Shown here: one piece after another, positions 1 through 6,170 of the stretch | Layout: the number at the start of each line of letters is the position of its first letter | Numbering within the stretch: the stretch's first letter is position 1 | DNA from: Comamonadaceae bacterium | GTDB taxonomy: Bacteria; Pseudomonadota; Gammaproteobacteria; Burkholderiales; Burkholderiaceae_C | Assembly: GCA_947454695.1 (NCBI GenBank) | Contig: CANGMW010000086.1 | Coordinates: 1-9,487 of the forward strand | DNA: 9,487 nucleotides | Direction of reading: 5' to 3' | Program-made: the position numbers and the translations under genes | The notes under the pieces: generated by a model | The model's input: only the letters and a program-made list of their open reading frames with translations | Told to the model about the DNA's origin: nothing | Database searches by the model: none

Positions 1-785
1 GCCTGGGCGCGCGTCACCCGCGGCGGGCGGGGCAGGGCGTAGAGGTCGGCGGCCAAATCCATGTAGTCGCCCATCTTCATCGTTGAATCGTCGTTCACGT
101 TGTAGCTGCGTTGCGCTTGGCCGCGCCACAGCGCCAGCACGCAGGCGCGCGCGAGATCATCCGCATGGATGTGGTTGGTGAACACATCGTCTTCGGGTTG
201 CAGCACCGGCGTGCCGCGTAGCAGCCGCTCGCGCGGGGTACCGCCCGCGCGGTCCGGGGCGTAAATGCCTGGAATGCGCAGGATGCTCACGACGGTTTGG
301 CTGGTGTGACCCAGTTGTCGCACGCTGTGTTCGGCCGCCACGCGGCGCTGGCCGCGCGCGGTGCGGGCCTGCAGCGGGCGGTGTTCAGCCACCCAGTCTC
401 CCGCGCAGTTGCCGTACACGCCGGTGGTGGAGCCATACACCAAACTTTGGGGCACGGTGCGTCGGCGCAGTGCGCGCATCAATGCCAGCGTGCGCGGATC
501 GCCCGGTCCTTCGCCCGGTGGCGGCGCCAGGTGCAGCACGCGGGTGGCCAGGCCGGCCAGCCGTTGCAGGGTGTGTGCCTGGTCCAGGTTGCCGAGCAGT
601 GGGGTGATGTTTTGAGCGCGCAACACAGGTGCGCGTTCGGGGCTGGAGGTCAGCGCCATGACCCGTACCCGTGGGTTGAGCACGCGCGCGGCGCGCAGGC
701 CCACATCGCCACAGCCGATGATGAGGATGCGTTCGCGCCGGAAGCGCGCGGGCAGAGCGCCCAAGGGGGATTGGTTTGAAGGCAA
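1..785 (-). CDS. SDR-family NAD(P)-dependent epimerase/dehydratase-like protein (YeeZ-like), C-terminus cut by window edge
   Basis: About 261 residues are visible; the C-terminus runs off the left edge. A hydrophobic strand followed by the Rossmann motif IIGCGDVG (about residues 22-29) is the dinucleotide-binding site of an extended SDR. A VLHLAPPPGEG loop follows, then SLVYGSTTGVYG (about 114-125) carrying the Ser/Thr and Tyr of the active site, and NHIHADDLARA (about 205-214), the late motif of epimerase-like SDRs. The usual YxxxK lysine is absent (YGNCA), as I recall is common in YeeZ-type relatives. The reaction and substrate cannot be told from sequence. The frame has no ATG before the Rossmann motif. 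It is bounded upstream by a TGA at 813-815, so I chose the TTG at 785; a second TTG at about 764 is possible, and neither has a clear ribosome-binding site. The gene is divergent from the reductase at 830. The frame and family are confident, the exact start is not. Confidence 0.82.
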   Translation of the reverse strand, partial: MPSNQSPLGALPARFRRERILIIGCGDVGLRAARVLNPRVRVMALTSSPERAPVLRAQNITPLLGNLDQAHTLQRLAGLATRVLHLAPPPGEGPGDPRTLALMRALRRRTVPQSLVYGSTTGVYGNCAGDWVAEHRPLQARTARGQRRVAAEHSVRQLGHTSQTVVSILRIPGIYAPDRAGGTPRERLLRGTPVLQPEDDVFTNHIHADDLARACVLALWRGQAQRSYNVNDDSTMKMGDYMDLAADLYALPRPPRVTRAQ

Positions 786-829
786 AATCAGAGGCTTTAG
801 AAAAACAATTACTCAAGGATAACGAAAAG
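786..829. promoter_or_regulatory. AT-rich divergent spacer with ribosome-binding site for the reductase
   Basis: This 44-bp gap separates the minus-strand SDR gene from the plus-strand reductase and is clearly more AT-rich than its surroundings, as expected of a divergent promoter region. AAGGA at 815-819, ten bases before the ATG at 830, is a good Shine-Dalgarno site and decides that start over the in-frame TTG at 776. I could not pick a convincing -35/-10 pair on either strand. Confidence 0.5.
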
Positions 830-1915
830 ATGTCCAGCAGCGAAAACAACACGGCGTTTCAGGTCAACGTTCAGCCCAGCGGGCGCAGCTTCAGTGTCGA
901 CCCGGGCGAGACCCTGCTGGCCGCGGGCATTCGTCAAGGCATTGGCCTGCCCTATGGTTGCAAAGACGGGGCCTGCGGCTCCTGCAAGTGCAAGATGCTA
1001 TCCGGCACGGTGGTGCACGGGGCACATCAGGACAAGGCGCTGAGTGCGGCGGAAGAAGCGGCCGGCATGGTGTTGACCTGTTGCGGTGTGCCGCAAAGTG
1101 ATGTGGTGCTGGAGTCGCGCCAGGTGAGTCAGGAAGGGTCTTTTCCGATCAAGAAAATGCCGGTGCGTGTGCGCCAGATGAGCAAGGTCTCGGACGATGT
1201 GATGCTGGTGCATTTGCAGCTGCCCGCCAACGACAACTTCGCCTTTCATGCCGGCCAGTATGTCGAATTTTTATTGCGCGATGGCGACCGGCGCAGCTAC
1301 TCGATGGCTAATGCGCCGATACCCGTGTCCGCACCAAACGATGGCACGCCCCCGGTGGGACCGAGCGTGGAGTTGCACATCCGGCACATGCCCGGTGGCA
1401 AGTTCACCGACCATGTGTTTGGGGCGATGAAAGAGAAAGACATCCTGCGGGTGGAGGGGCCTTACGGCAGCTTTTACCTGCGCGAAGATTCAACTAAGCC
1501 GATCATCCTGCTGGCCTCGGGTACCGGGTTTGCGCCGATCAAGGCGGTGATCGAGCACATGCAGCAAAAAGACATCCAGCGCCCCGCAGTGCTGTATTGG
1601 GGCGGACGTCGGCCCGGTGATCTGTACCTGGACGACTGGGTGAAGGACAAACTCGCGCAGATGCCCCAGCTGCGTTATGTGCCGGTGATCTCTGATGCCA
1701 GCGCGCAAGACGCGTGGACCGGCCGAACCGGTTTTGTGCACCGTGCGGTGCTCGAAGATTTTCCGGATCTCTCGGGATATCAGGTCTACGCCTGTGGCGC
1801 GCCGATCGTGGTGGACTCTGCACGGCGCGACTACACGCACGCCGGTTTGCCCGAGGAAGAATTTTTTGCCGACGCGTTCACCAGCGCGGCCGATAAAACG
1901 CCCGCCACGGCCTGA
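830..1915 (+). CDS. 2Fe-2S ferredoxin / FAD-NAD(P)H reductase (CDP-6-deoxy-delta-3,4-glucoseen reductase-like)
   Basis: This 361-residue protein is a self-contained electron-transfer chain. An N-terminal plant-type ferredoxin domain (about 8-95) has the cluster ligands in YGCKDGACGSCKC (C44, C49, C52) plus C84 in VLTCC. It is followed by an FAD domain with RRSYSMA (R154, Y156, S157) and an NAD(P) domain with ASGTGFAPI (about 229-237) and the late YACGAP (320-325). Electrons would pass from NAD(P)H through FAD to the 2Fe-2S cluster and then to a partner. The same architecture occurs in phenol- and toluene-monooxygenase reductases and in AscD-type deoxysugar reductases. Burkholderiales homologues are often labelled as the latter, but no dehydrase, oxygenase or sugar gene is present here, so the partner is unknown. 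The start is fixed by AAGGA ten bases upstream. The Bug-type binding-protein gene begins 10 bp after the stop, suggesting one transcript. Confidence 0.88.
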   Translation: MSSSENNTAFQVNVQPSGRSFSVDPGETLLAAGIRQGIGLPYGCKDGACGSCKCKMLSGTVVHGAHQDKALSAAEEAAGMVLTCCGVPQSDVVLESRQVSQEGSFPIKKMPVRVRQMSKVSDDVMLVHLQLPANDNFAFHAGQYVEFLLRDGDRRSYSMANAPIPVSAPNDGTPPVGPSVELHIRHMPGGKFTDHVFGAMKEKDILRVEGPYGSFYLREDSTKPIILLASGTGFAPIKAVIEHMQQKDIQRPAVLYWGGRRPGDLYLDDWVKDKLAQMPQLRYVPVISDASAQDAWTGRTGFVHRAVLEDFPDLSGYQVYACGAPIVVDSARRDYTHAGLPEEEFFADAFTSAADKTPATA

Positions 1916-1925
1916 AAGTTTCACC

Positions 1926-2900
1926 ATGCACACCAAGCGACAAACCCTTCAAGCCCTGATGCTGGCCGGCTCTGCGCAGGTGTGGCCCGCTGTGCAGGCC
2001 CAGCACAAGCCGATTCGCCTCATCGTGCCTTACGCGCCTGGTGGGCCGATTGACATCACCGCCCGCGTGTTGGCCGAGCAGGTCAAGGACAGTTTGGGGA
2101 CGGTGATTGTGGACAACCGTGCCGGGGCCGGTGGCAATATCGGCGCCGACGCGGTGGCTAAGGCGGCACCGGATGGGCTGACGATTGGCATTGCTGCCAC
2201 GGCCACCCATGCGATCAATCCTTGGCTCTACAGCCGCATGCCCTACAAGGCCGACACCGACTTTGCGCCCATCACCCAGATCCTGCGGGTACCCAATGTG
2301 CTGGTGATGAATGCCGACACCGCGCAGCGCCTGAATATCCACACCCTGGCCGACTTAATAGCCTATGCCAAGGCCAACCCGGGCCGGCTGAACTACGGCA
2401 GCGGCGGCAATGGCAGCGCCGGCCATTTGGCGGGCGAAATGTTCAAGGCACAAGCCGACATTTTTGCCGTGCACATTCCCTACAACGGCGGCAACCCGGC
2501 GCAGCTGGCCTTGCTCAGCGGGCAAGTGGATTTCAACCTGGACAACCTGGCCACCGCCGCACCCAATATCCGCTCGGGCAAGCTCAAGGCACTGGCCGTG
2601 ACCACGCTTAAGCGTTCGCCGGCCTTGCCGGAGGTGCCAGCCGTGGCAGAAACCTTCAAGGGTTTTTCGATTGATACCTGGTGGGGCTTGGTGGCGCCTG
2701 CGGGCACGCCGCCTGAGGTGGTGAGCCGTTTGAATCAGGCCTTTGTGGCGGCGCTGAAGTCGCCCCAGACCCAGGCACGGTTTTCAGGCCTCTTGGCTGA
2801 ACCCGTACCGAGCACCCCAAATGAATTTGGCGAGTTCATGAAGCATGAACTCGCCAAATATGAGCGGGTGGTGAAAGCCTCAGCAGCCCGGGTGGACTGA
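1926..2900 (+). CDS. Bug-family (TctC-like) tripartite tricarboxylate transporter substrate-binding protein
   Basis: A 324-residue periplasmic solute-binding protein of normal length for the Bug/TctC family, which is greatly expanded in Burkholderiales. An N-terminal signal peptide (KRQ, then a hydrophobic stretch) probably ends at VQA (residues 23-25). The mature protein opens with the family hallmarks RLIVPYAPGGPID (31-43) and IVDNRAGAGGNIGAD (61-75), followed by LNYGSGGNGSAGHLAGE (155-171) and TWWGLVAPAGTP (251-262). Members bind small carboxylates or aromatic acids and deliver them to a TctAB membrane pair. No TctA or TctB is encoded nearby, so this is an orphan binding protein as many in the family are, and the ligand is unknown. 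It begins 10 bp after the reductase stop with only a weak ribosome site (GAAAG). The 3' end contains a perfect long inverted repeat, listed separately. Confidence 0.92.
   Translation: MHTKRQTLQALMLAGSAQVWPAVQAQHKPIRLIVPYAPGGPIDITARVLAEQVKDSLGTVIVDNRAGAGGNIGADAVAKAAPDGLTIGIAATATHAINPWLYSRMPYKADTDFAPITQILRVPNVLVMNADTAQRLNIHTLADLIAYAKANPGRLNYGSGGNGSAGHLAGEMFKAQADIFAVHIPYNGGNPAQLALLSGQVDFNLDNLATAAPNIRSGKLKALAVTTLKRSPALPEVPAVAETFKGFSIDTWWGLVAPAGTPPEVVSRLNQAFVAALKSPQTQARFSGLLAEPVPSTPNEFGEFMKHELAKYERVVKASAARVD
2825..2859. repeat. Perfect 16-bp inverted repeat with 3-nt loop, inside the 3' end of the Bug gene
   Basis: The left arm ATTTGGCGAGTTCATG (2825-2840) is matched base for base by its reverse complement at 2844-2859, around the loop AAG. 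Pairing stops at the next base pair out (A opposite A). The arms encode residues 300-312 of the binding protein, and the stop codon lies about 40 nt downstream. Neither side has a T-tract, so it is not a standard intrinsic terminator. In RNA it would form a strong hairpin whichever strand is transcribed. The convergent pal gene ends 58 bp away, so the element could affect 3'-end stability, transcription pausing or readthrough from either side. The structure is certain from sequence; any function is inference. Confidence 0.9.
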
Positions 2901-2916
2901 GAGGCCCAAGGCCCGA

Positions 2917-3423
2917 TTATTTTTTCGCTGCGTAGACGAAATCCACACGGCGGTTTTCAGCCCAGGCGGCTTCGTCGTGACCGGCGGCTTTGGGCTTTTC
3001 TTTGCCAAAGCTCACGGCTTCGACTTGCGCAGCGTTCACGCCTTGGGTCTGCAAAGCACGCTTGACGGCTTCAGAACGCTTTTGGCCCAGTGCCAAGTTG
3101 TATTCACGGCCACCGCGCTCGTCAGCATTGCCTTCCAGGCGCAGAGCGAGTTCGGGGTGGGCTTTGAGGAACTTAGCGTTTTGTTCCACCATGGCGGTGA
3201 ACTGGGCCTTGATCGTGTACACGTCAAAATCAAAGTACACGCTCTTGGGCATGTCGGTGGGGATTGCCGAGTTTGCATTGGCAGGTGCCACATTGGCCAC
3301 AGCGGATTTGGAGGTGGCTTCAGCGGCGGCGGGGGCTGCTTTGCTGTTGCTGTCAACCGGGGTGCTGGAGCATGCGGCCAGAATCAAGGCAGCGGCGATA
3401 ACGAGAATAGGGGTGAATTTCAT
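2917..3423 (-). CDS. pal: Pal-type peptidoglycan-associated OmpA-like lipoprotein
   Basis: The 168-residue product starts with a short lipoprotein signal peptide ending in the lipobox LAAC (C18), then SS, which favours outer-membrane sorting by Lol. An Ala/Ser/Pro/Asn-rich linker (about 20-58) leads to an OmpA-like domain: YFDFD (63-67), the peptidoglycan (diaminopimelate)-binding helix region NADERGGREYNLALGQKRS (99-117, including D101 and R116), and ENRRVDF (156-162). Pal tethers the outer membrane to the wall and interacts with TolB of the Tol system. I chose ATG 3423 because the signal peptide begins there and TTGGA lies six bases upstream; a longer in-frame reading from 3465 would put 14 odd residues before it. 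The gene follows livF on the same strand after 99 bp and is convergent with the Bug gene. No tolB or cpoB adjoins it, so a second Pal-like paralogue is possible. Confidence 0.88.
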   Translation of the reverse strand: MKFTPILVIAAALILAACSSTPVDSNSKAAPAAAEATSKSAVANVAPANANSAIPTDMPKSVYFDFDVYTIKAQFTAMVEQNAKFLKAHPELALRLEGNADERGGREYNLALGQKRSEAVKRALQTQGVNAAQVEAVSFGKEKPKAAGHDEAAWAENRRVDFVYAAKK

Positions 3424-3522
3424 GAGAGTTCCAATGGTTATACGAGATCGGAGCGAATATACCACGCCAGTTACAAGGTTTTGCTGACGCCAAGGCCCAA
3501 GAACTTAGTCAAACCCGCGCCG
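3424..3522 (-). promoter_or_regulatory. Spacer upstream of pal with possible -10 element
   Basis: This 99-bp gap between livF and pal is the longest gene-free stretch in the window. On the minus strand TATATT (3456-3461) lies 32 bases before the pal ATG, a sensible place for a -10 box, and TTGGA at 3430-3434 is the likely ribosome site. No good -35 lies at the right distance, so the promoter call is weak. I see no hairpin plus T-run ending the liv transcript, so readthrough from livF into pal cannot be excluded. Confidence 0.3.
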
Positions 3523-4245
3523 CTAAAGGGTTTCGCCTAAATACGCGGTTCGCACGGCCGGGTCGTTGAGCAAGCTGCGACCTTCGCCTTGCAAGGTGAT
3601 GAGGCCGGACTCCATCACGTAGCCGCGATGCGCCAAGGCCAGGGCCCGGCTGGCGTTTTGCTCAACCAGCAAAATGGTCATGCCCTCGGAGGAGACGGTT
3701 TGGATCACCTCGAAAATTTTGTCCACCATCAGCGGGCTCAGGCCCATGGACGGCTCGTCCAGCAACAGCAGGGTGGGGCGGCTCATCAAGGCGCGACCCA
3801 TGGCCAGCATTTGCTGCTCGCCGCCGCTCAAAGTCCCTGCCAATTGCGACAGGCGCTCGCGCAAGCGGGGAAACAGCGCCAACATGCGCTCCAGATCGTG
3901 CGCGACCCCGGCCTTGTCGGTGCGGGTGTAGGCGCCCATTTGCAGGTTTTCCAGAATGCTCATACGGGTGAACACGCCGCGCCCTTCGGGCACCATGCCC
4001 AGCCCCTGGCGGACTAGATCCCAGGTGCCCAGCCCGGCGATTGACTGGCCCTGAAAAACGACCTCGCCCGCGAACGGCAATGCGCCGGTGATGGCTTTGA
4101 GGGTGCTGGTTTTGCCCGCACCATTGGAGCCGATGAGGCTCACGAGTTCACCGGGGTAGACCTCCAGGTCAATCCCTTTGACGGCTTGAATGCCGCCATA
4201 AGCCACTTGCAGGCCGCTTACTTGCAGAACGGGGTGTGTGCTCAT
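3523..4245 (-). CDS. livF: Branched-chain amino acid-type ABC transporter ATP-binding protein LivF
   Basis: A 240-residue ABC ATPase, full length for LivF. It has the Walker A motif GSNGAGKT (39-46), the signature LSGGEQ (139-144), Walker B LLLLDEP (159-165) and, in place of the usual switch histidine, the LivF-typical LLVEQN (192-197). The segment MVPEGRGVFTRMSILENL (84-101) also marks LivF rather than LivG. It would pair with LivG at the cytoplasmic face of the LivHM permease and power import. The ATG at 4245 is set by AAGGAG seven bases upstream and by the 4-bp ATGA overlap with the livG stop. It is the last of the five tightly packed genes. The transported substrate cannot be read from the ATPase. 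Confidence 0.95.
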   Translation of the reverse strand: MSTHPVLQVSGLQVAYGGIQAVKGIDLEVYPGELVSLIGSNGAGKTSTLKAITGALPFAGEVVFQGQSIAGLGTWDLVRQGLGMVPEGRGVFTRMSILENLQMGAYTRTDKAGVAHDLERMLALFPRLRERLSQLAGTLSGGEQQMLAMGRALMSRPTLLLLDEPSMGLSPLMVDKIFEVIQTVSSEGMTILLVEQNASRALALAHRGYVMESGLITLQGEGRSLLNDPAVRTAYLGETL

Positions 4246-5081
4246 GCGCCCGCTCCTTGCGTTGGGGTGACGGGTGTGGGCGTCGGTGAAGTTGTTGGTG
4301 AAGTCTTGGGTGTGCTCGCGTGGCCCAAATAAGCCTCGATCACCGCGGGGTGGCTTTGAACCTGGGCCGGTGTGCCTTGGGCGATGACCTTGCCGTAGTC
4401 CAGCACGGTGACGTATTGGCAAAGTCCCATGACCAGTTTCACATCGTGTTCGATCAGCAAAATGCTGCAGCCGTCTTGTCGGATGCGCTCGATCAAGCCA
4501 CGCAGCTGAATTTTTTCCGAGGCATTCATGCCCGCCGCCGGCTCGTCCAGCGCCAGCAGTTGGGGCTCGGTGGCTAAGGCACGGGCAATTTCCAGCCGGC
4601 GCTGGTCGCCGTAGCTCAGGGTGCGCGCCTTGAAATCGGCCAGCGCGCCGATACCGACGTAGTCCAACAGCGACTGGGCGCGTTGCGCTGTGGCCGCTTC
4701 CTCCGCCACAAAGTGTGCGGTTCGCAAAAGTGCGCCCCACACGCCGCTGCGGCTGCGGATATGCCGGCCCACCATGACGTTTTCCAGCGCCGTCATCTCA
4801 GCAAACAGCCGGATGTTTTGAAAAGTGCGCGCAATGCCGGCCAGCGCGACGGTGTGTACCGTGCGGGGTTCGTAGGGCTGACCGGCCAACATAAACTGCC
4901 CGCCATCGGGCGTGTACAGACCGGTGATGACGTTAAAGAAAGTGGTTTTGCCCGCACCGTTGGGACCGATCAGGCCATAGACCTCGCCGGGTCCGATGGT
5001 CAGACCTACCTCCTGCAAGGCCTGCAAGCCGCCAAAACGCTTGGACACGCCGCTGACCTGCAACACAGCGGGCGCGCTCAT
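4242..5081 (-). CDS. livG: Branched-chain amino acid-type ABC transporter ATP-binding protein LivG with Thr/Pro-rich tail
   Basis: A 279-residue ABC ATPase. Walker A is GPNGAGKTT (39-47), the Q-loop is in ARTFQNIRLF (84-93, Q88), the signature reads LSYGDQ (155-160), Walker B is LLALDEP (175-181), and the switch histidine is H212 in LIEHDVKLVM. The FQNIRLF segment and the closing VIEAYLG are typical of LivG. The core ends at about residue 254. It is followed by a tail of about 25 residues rich in Thr, Pro and Ser (255-279), absent from standard LivG proteins of about 255 residues. The ATG at 5081 has a strong GGAGGT site and overlaps the livM stop by 4 bp (ATGA); its own stop overlaps livF in the same way. 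Together with LivF it would energise the LivHM permease. Confidence 0.95.
   Translation of the reverse strand: MSAPAVLQVSGVSKRFGGLQALQEVGLTIGPGEVYGLIGPNGAGKTTFFNVITGLYTPDGGQFMLAGQPYEPRTVHTVALAGIARTFQNIRLFAEMTALENVMVGRHIRSRSGVWGALLRTAHFVAEEAATAQRAQSLLDYVGIGALADFKARTLSYGDQRRLEIARALATEPQLLALDEPAAGMNASEKIQLRGLIERIRQDGCSILLIEHDVKLVMGLCQYVTVLDYGKVIAQGTPAQVQSHPAVIEAYLGHASTPKTSPTTSPTPTPVTPTQGAGA
4253..4258 (-). promoter_or_regulatory. Shine-Dalgarno site of livF
   Basis: AAGGAG on the minus strand, seven bases before the livF ATG and inside the last codons of livG. It supports the ATG at 4245 over longer in-frame readings. Confidence 0.75.
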
Positions 5082-6169
5082 GGGGTACCTCCGGATCCAC
5101 GCAGGGATTTGCCATGGGCGGGTGCCGGCCACAAACCGTGAGGGCGCAGCAGCATGATGCCGATCATGGCCAGGGCGATGAGCAATTGCCGAAGAATGGA
5201 CGCATCCAATCGGCCATCGGTCATGGTTTGCAGGGGAGCGGCCACATAGCGCAGGGCTTCGGGCAACACGGCCAGCAACACGGCGCCCAGAATCACGCCG
5301 GGCAAATGCCCGATGCCGCCGAGCACCACCATGGCGACGATCATCACCGACTCCATCAAGCTGAAGGATTCCGGGGAGATGAAGCCCTGGAAGGCGGCAA
5401 ACATCGCGCCCGACACGCCCCCGAAAGTTGCGCCCATGCCAAAGGCCAACAGTTTCAGATTGCGGGTGTTGATGCCCATGGCTTTGGCGGCGATTTCATC
5501 TTCGCGGATGGCCATCCAGGCGCGTCCTACGCGCGAGCGCTCCAGCCGGTGACAGATCACCACGCTCAGCACCACCAGCACCAAAAACAAGTAGTAGTAC
5601 AGCGTGACCGATGACAGTTCGAACCCGCCGAGTTGCAGCTTTTTGCCCAGGCTGAAGCCAAAGAACTGAATGGCATCGATTTGTCCCATGCCTTTGGGTC
5701 CATTGGTGATGTTCACCGGCTGGTCCAGGTTGTTCATGAACACGCGGATGATTTCGCCAAAGCCCAGTGTGACGATGGCCAGGTAGTCACCGCGCAAACG
5801 CAGCGTGGGCGCGCCCAGCAACAGCCCGAACAAACCGGCCACCGCCGCACACAGTGGAATGGCCACCCAAACGGGGGTGTGCAGGCCGTGCGGGAACAGG
5901 GCAGCGATGCTGCTCAGGTGGTCGGTGAGTTGGGGCGAGTTCAGCAAGCCGAACAGGTAGGCGCCCACCGCAAAAAAGGCCACATAGCCCAAGTCCAGCA
6001 GGCCCGCATAACCCACCACGATGTTCAGGCCCAGCGCCAGCAAGACGTACAAGAGCGCCATGTCGGCAATGCGCACCCAGGCGTTACCAAAGCTTTGCAG
6101 AAGCAAGGGCATGAGCAGAAGGCCCAGCGCTGCCAGCAAAATGGTGGTGAGGCGTTGCTTGGAAGTCAT
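5078..6169 (-). CDS. livM: Branched-chain amino acid-type ABC transporter permease LivM
   Basis: A 363-residue polytopic inner-membrane protein. Hydrophobic segments begin at residues 9-25 and recur to about 340. The LivM-type motif NIVVGYAGLLDLGYVAFFAVGAY (49-71) is clear. The cytoplasmic coupling loop GRAWMAIREDEIAAKAMGIN (215-234) contacts the ATPases, and VVLGGIGHLPGVILGA (281-296) is the conserved late segment. It forms the translocation path with LivH. The frame is open upstream to 6262, but residues before ATG 6169 overlap livH and look unlike a LivM N-terminus, so I use 6169. The start lies one base after the livH stop, with only a weak ribosome site (GGACCGGG), which suggests translational coupling. 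The downstream end overlaps livG by 4 bp. Confidence 0.94.
   Translation of the reverse strand: MTSKQRLTTILLAALGLLLMPLLLQSFGNAWVRIADMALLYVLLALGLNIVVGYAGLLDLGYVAFFAVGAYLFGLLNSPQLTDHLSSIAALFPHGLHTPVWVAIPLCAAVAGLFGLLLGAPTLRLRGDYLAIVTLGFGEIIRVFMNNLDQPVNITNGPKGMGQIDAIQFFGFSLGKKLQLGGFELSSVTLYYYLFLVLVVLSVVICHRLERSRVGRAWMAIREDEIAAKAMGINTRNLKLLAFGMGATFGGVSGAMFAAFQGFISPESFSLMESVMIVAMVVLGGIGHLPGVILGAVLLAVLPEALRYVAAPLQTMTDGRLDASILRQLLIALAMIGIMLLRPHGLWPAPAHGKSLRGSGGTP
5087..5092 (-). promoter_or_regulatory. Shine-Dalgarno site of livG
   Basis: GGAGGT on the minus strand, five bases before the livG ATG and within the last codons of livM. It fixes the start at 5081, although the frame stays open to 5132. 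Confidence 0.75.
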
Positions 6170-6170
6170 G

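Noticed and set aside
230..251. 8-bp GC-only inverted repeat with 6-nt loop in the SDR gene
   Set aside because: Built from CGCG runs in very GC-rich coding DNA; likely chance.
385..852. 155-codon minus-strand frame overlapping the SDR gene
   Set aside because: It is a shifted frame of the SDR gene with Arg/Pro/His-rich low-complexity sequence and no domain; the adjacent frame has the Rossmann motif and conserved SDR segments.
2604..2615. 12-bp perfect palindrome ACGCTTAAGCGT
   Set aside because: A palindrome of this length is expected about twice by chance in a window this size, and it lies within a conserved coding region.
2901..2935. Possible terminator between the convergent Bug and pal genes (GGCC-CAA-GGCC followed by six T)
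   Set aside because: The stem is only 4 bp, six bases separate it from the T-run, and the T-run is the complement of pal's final Lys codons.
2977..3540. Long open frames (165-187 codons) on the plus strand opposite pal
   Set aside because: They are antisense to a clear Pal protein, lack recognisable domains or ribosome sites, and are expected in GC-rich DNA with few stop codons.
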